DNA of 64,000 nt from Synechococcus sp. CBW1108 (GTDB lineage: Bacteria > Cyanobacteriota > Cyanobacteriia > PCC-6307 > Cyanobiaceae): assembly GCF_015840335.1 (NCBI RefSeq), contig NZ_CP060395.1:372001-436000 (forward strand). The letters are read 5' to 3'. Below are positions 62,277 through 64,000 of the stretch, one piece after another. A model generated the notes under the pieces. The model did no database searches. It was not told where the DNA came from and was given only the letters and a program-made list of their open reading frames with translations. The position numbers and the translations under genes were made by a program. The stretch's first letter is position 1. Every line of letters begins with the position of its first letter.

Positions 62277-63356
62277 TCAGCGAAAGGGCGGCGACTGGAC
62301 CAATCCCCCCTGAACCGAGAGCCGATTCAGCCCCCGCTCAAGCCCCAGGCTTGAACGGGGGCCCACGTTGCGCTCCAGCAGTTCGCCGTAATTGCCCACG
62401 GCCGCCACGGCCCGGGCGGCGAAATCGGCCGGCAGGCCCAGCTGGCGACCCAGTTCCCCCTCCACACCCAGCAGGCGGCGCAGCTCAGCCGCTCCCGGCC
62501 GGGAGCGGCCCTCCCGCATAAGAGTGGCCACATTGGCCTGGCTGAGACCCAGCTCCTCGGCCCTAATCAGGGCAAAGACAATCCAGCGCACGGCGTCACT
62601 CCAGGCAGGGTCAACCTGGGCAGTGACAGGAGCCAACGGTTCCTTGCTCAGCAGCTCCGGCAGCAGCCCATGGGCCCTGGGATCGGCAAACAGGCTGCGG
62701 CGGGCCGCCAGGCCAGTTCGGTCGCTCGTAATCGCGCTGCAGCGGCCTCTCTGATAGGCGTAGAAGGCTTGATCCGCATCCTGAAAGCGCAGCGGTTGAA
62801 AGGCGAGCCCCAGTTGCCGCATGCGGTCGCTCATGACCGACTCGTTGGTGGATCCCCCCACAACGCAGATCGGCCGACCCGCCAGATCTGGCAGTGATCG
62901 CACCCCTCCACTGGCTGGAACCATCACCCCACCGGCGTCGTAATAGACGATCGGGGCAAAGCTGAGCGCGTTACCTCCGGGAGCGTCCCGGGTGAGCGCC
63001 AGGGTGGTGTTGCGCGACAACAGATCCACCTCGCCGCTGGCGAGGGCCGCAAAGCGCTCGTTGCTACTAAGCGGGCGCAACTCCAGTTTTGCCCCATCCC
63101 CCAGCACGGAGGCCGCCACGGCTTTGCAGATGTCAACATCGAGGCCGGTGTAGACCCCATTGGCCTGCAGGGCACTGAAGCCGGGCAGCTGGCCATTGAT
63201 GCCGCAGATGAGTCGGCCGCGGGAGCGGATCTGGGCCATGCGAGCACTGACAACAGCACCGGCGTCGCTGGCCTTGTCCTTGGCGCACGATGCCAACAGG
63301 GCCGTCAGCAAGCCCAGCAGCAGGGCAGAGGCCAACCCCCTGGAGGAAACTGGCAT
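62277..63356 (-). CDS. Amino-acid ABC transporter substrate-binding lipoprotein (AapJ/PBP type II)
   Basis: A 359-residue exported binding protein. Lipobox LLASC (Cys about residue 23) marks it as membrane-anchored by lipid. The domain matches general L-amino-acid-binding proteins: RSRGRLICGINGQLPGFS, GLDVDICKAVAASVLGD, GEVDLLSRNTTLALTRD, ICVVGGSTNESVMSDRM, GRCSAITSDRTGLAARRS. ATG 63356 (MPVSSRGLAS) is preferred over a start at 63470 because it places the signal first. No permease or ATPase gene is in the window. Confidence 0.88.
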   Translation of the reverse strand: MPVSSRGLASALLLGLLTALLASCAKDKASDAGAVVSARMAQIRSRGRLICGINGQLPGFSALQANGVYTGLDVDICKAVAASVLGDGAKLELRPLSSNERFAALASGEVDLLSRNTTLALTRDAPGGNALSFAPIVYYDAGGVMVPASGGVRSLPDLAGRPICVVGGSTNESVMSDRMRQLGLAFQPLRFQDADQAFYAYQRGRCSAITSDRTGLAARRSLFADPRAHGLLPELLSKEPLAPVTAQVDPAWSDAVRWIVFALIRAEELGLSQANVATLMREGRSRPGAAELRRLLGVEGELGRQLGLPADFAARAVAAVGNYGELLERNVGPRSSLGLERGLNRLSVQGGLVQSPPFR

Positions 63357-63533
63357 CACTGGTTCCCGCGCCGCAGCTGCACGCCCCTGACCACCAGCGC
63401 CCAGCCATGAATTGGCCTCCACTACGGCGCCAATCATGTTGGGGAGGCCTTCAACAAACGGCTGGCTCAAGGCTGGCTCAAGAGAAAATCCTGGATTCCA
63501 GGGTGATTAGGCTAAACGTGGCTAACCAATTCC

Positions 63534-64000
63534 ATGCGGCTGCACATCCCAGAGAAGGTTCCAATTCCGAGTGCTCCCGCGCCCACCCAGCCGGCCCTCT
63601 CCCCCTGGAACAACCTGCTGAGATGGCGGCAGCAACTCACCGTGCCCCAGTTCACGGTCGTCACCGGCGCCCTGGTGATCGTGATCGGCACCGTGGTGCT
63701 GGCCAGCCCGCTCTGCTCCAGCGATGACGTGGGGCTGTGGCAGGCCCTGTTCACCGTAACCTCCGCCATCACGGTGACCGGCTTATCGATCATTGACGTG
63801 AGCCGCGACCTCACCGCCTTCGGCCAGGTGACCCTGGCCGCCCTGATCATCATGGGCGGCCTGGGGCTGATGGCGATCACCACCTTTTTGCAGGGTTTCG
63901 TGCAGGGCCACTCGGGCCTGCGCCACCGGCTGGACAAGGGCCGCGCCCTGGACGAATTCGGCGTTGGCGGCATTGGCCCCACCTTCAACAGCATCCTGAT
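63534..64000 (+). CDS. KtrB/TrkH-family potassium or sodium transporter (N-terminal part, cut by edge)
   Basis: ATG 63534 opens a frame that runs past the window end. After about 40 polar residues come membrane segments QFTVVTGALVIVIGTVVL, LWQALFTVTSAITVTGLS (first filter-like TVTGL) and LAALIIMGGLGLMAITTF, the TrkH/KtrB repeat pattern. A regulatory KtrA-type subunit would be expected downstream, outside the window. Divergent from the binding protein, about 175 bp apart. Confidence 0.85.
   Translation, partial: MRLHIPEKVPIPSAPAPTQPALSPWNNLLRWRQQLTVPQFTVVTGALVIVIGTVVLASPLCSSDDVGLWQALFTVTSAITVTGLSIIDVSRDLTAFGQVTLAALIIMGGLGLMAITTFLQGFVQGHSGLRHRLDKGRALDEFGVGGIGPTFNSIL

Overview
The window is a GC-rich chromosomal segment of a picocyanobacterium, most likely the Cyanobium / freshwater or coastal Synechococcus group. 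The evidence is a ferredoxin-NADP reductase carrying a phycobilisome-linker domain, the clock kinase SasA, a BciB-type divinyl reductase, a UbiB-like ABC1 kinase, ClpC, a group 2 sigma factor, a candidate NtcA site, and very compact operons with ATGA/GTGA start-stop overlaps. No species call is possible from sequence alone.

From 1 to about 37.3 kb the window is core genome: petH (cut by the left edge), a START-like protein, tRNA-Glu, sasA, a CpcS-like protein, pepN, a glycosidase-like protein, prs, an LCP protein, bciB-malQ, a RodZ-like protein, an rRNA pseudouridine synthase and a sigma factor preceded by a perfect hairpin. Next come a membrane-signalling cluster (15.5-19.1 kb), an ABC1 kinase head-to-head with a PLP decarboxylase-like gene, cbiT, cdsA, a hydrolase/dehydrogenase operon, clpC, rimI, and the run lysA-cdaA-uppS-bioB-trhO-GST/DUF952. 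A three-domain glutaminase behind a GTA-N8-TAC motif ends this part. The most interesting core locus is the signalling cluster: a pentameric ligand-gated ion-channel homologue diverges from an operon of a type I periplasmic binding protein, a small membrane protein and a K-channel-like pore protein with a non-canonical filter.

From 37.3 to 43.5 kb lies a decayed mobile/defence patch. It holds a full IS630 element, a BrxL-like fragment behind a PIN toxin, a vapBC pair whose toxin lacks its first catalytic Asp, a group II intron with a frameshifted reverse transcriptase, a nucleotidyltransferase fragment at the intron 3' side, a second truncated IS630 and an IS1182 scrap. A ~26-base repeat recurs inside the intron and in two IS630 relics.

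From 43.6 to 51.0 kb core genes return: yraN, rsmA (with a probable homopolymer frameshift), ispE, a glycosyltransferase, pdhB, secD and secF. From 51.0 to 62.2 kb there is an AT-richer island of surface-polysaccharide glycosyltransferases (GT4-like, GT61, GT-A) mixed with IS256, ISAs1, IS5 and IS630 relics, ending in a C-terminal remnant of a GH3 beta-glucosidase. The right edge carries an amino-acid-binding lipoprotein and the start of a KtrB/TrkH-type cation transporter.
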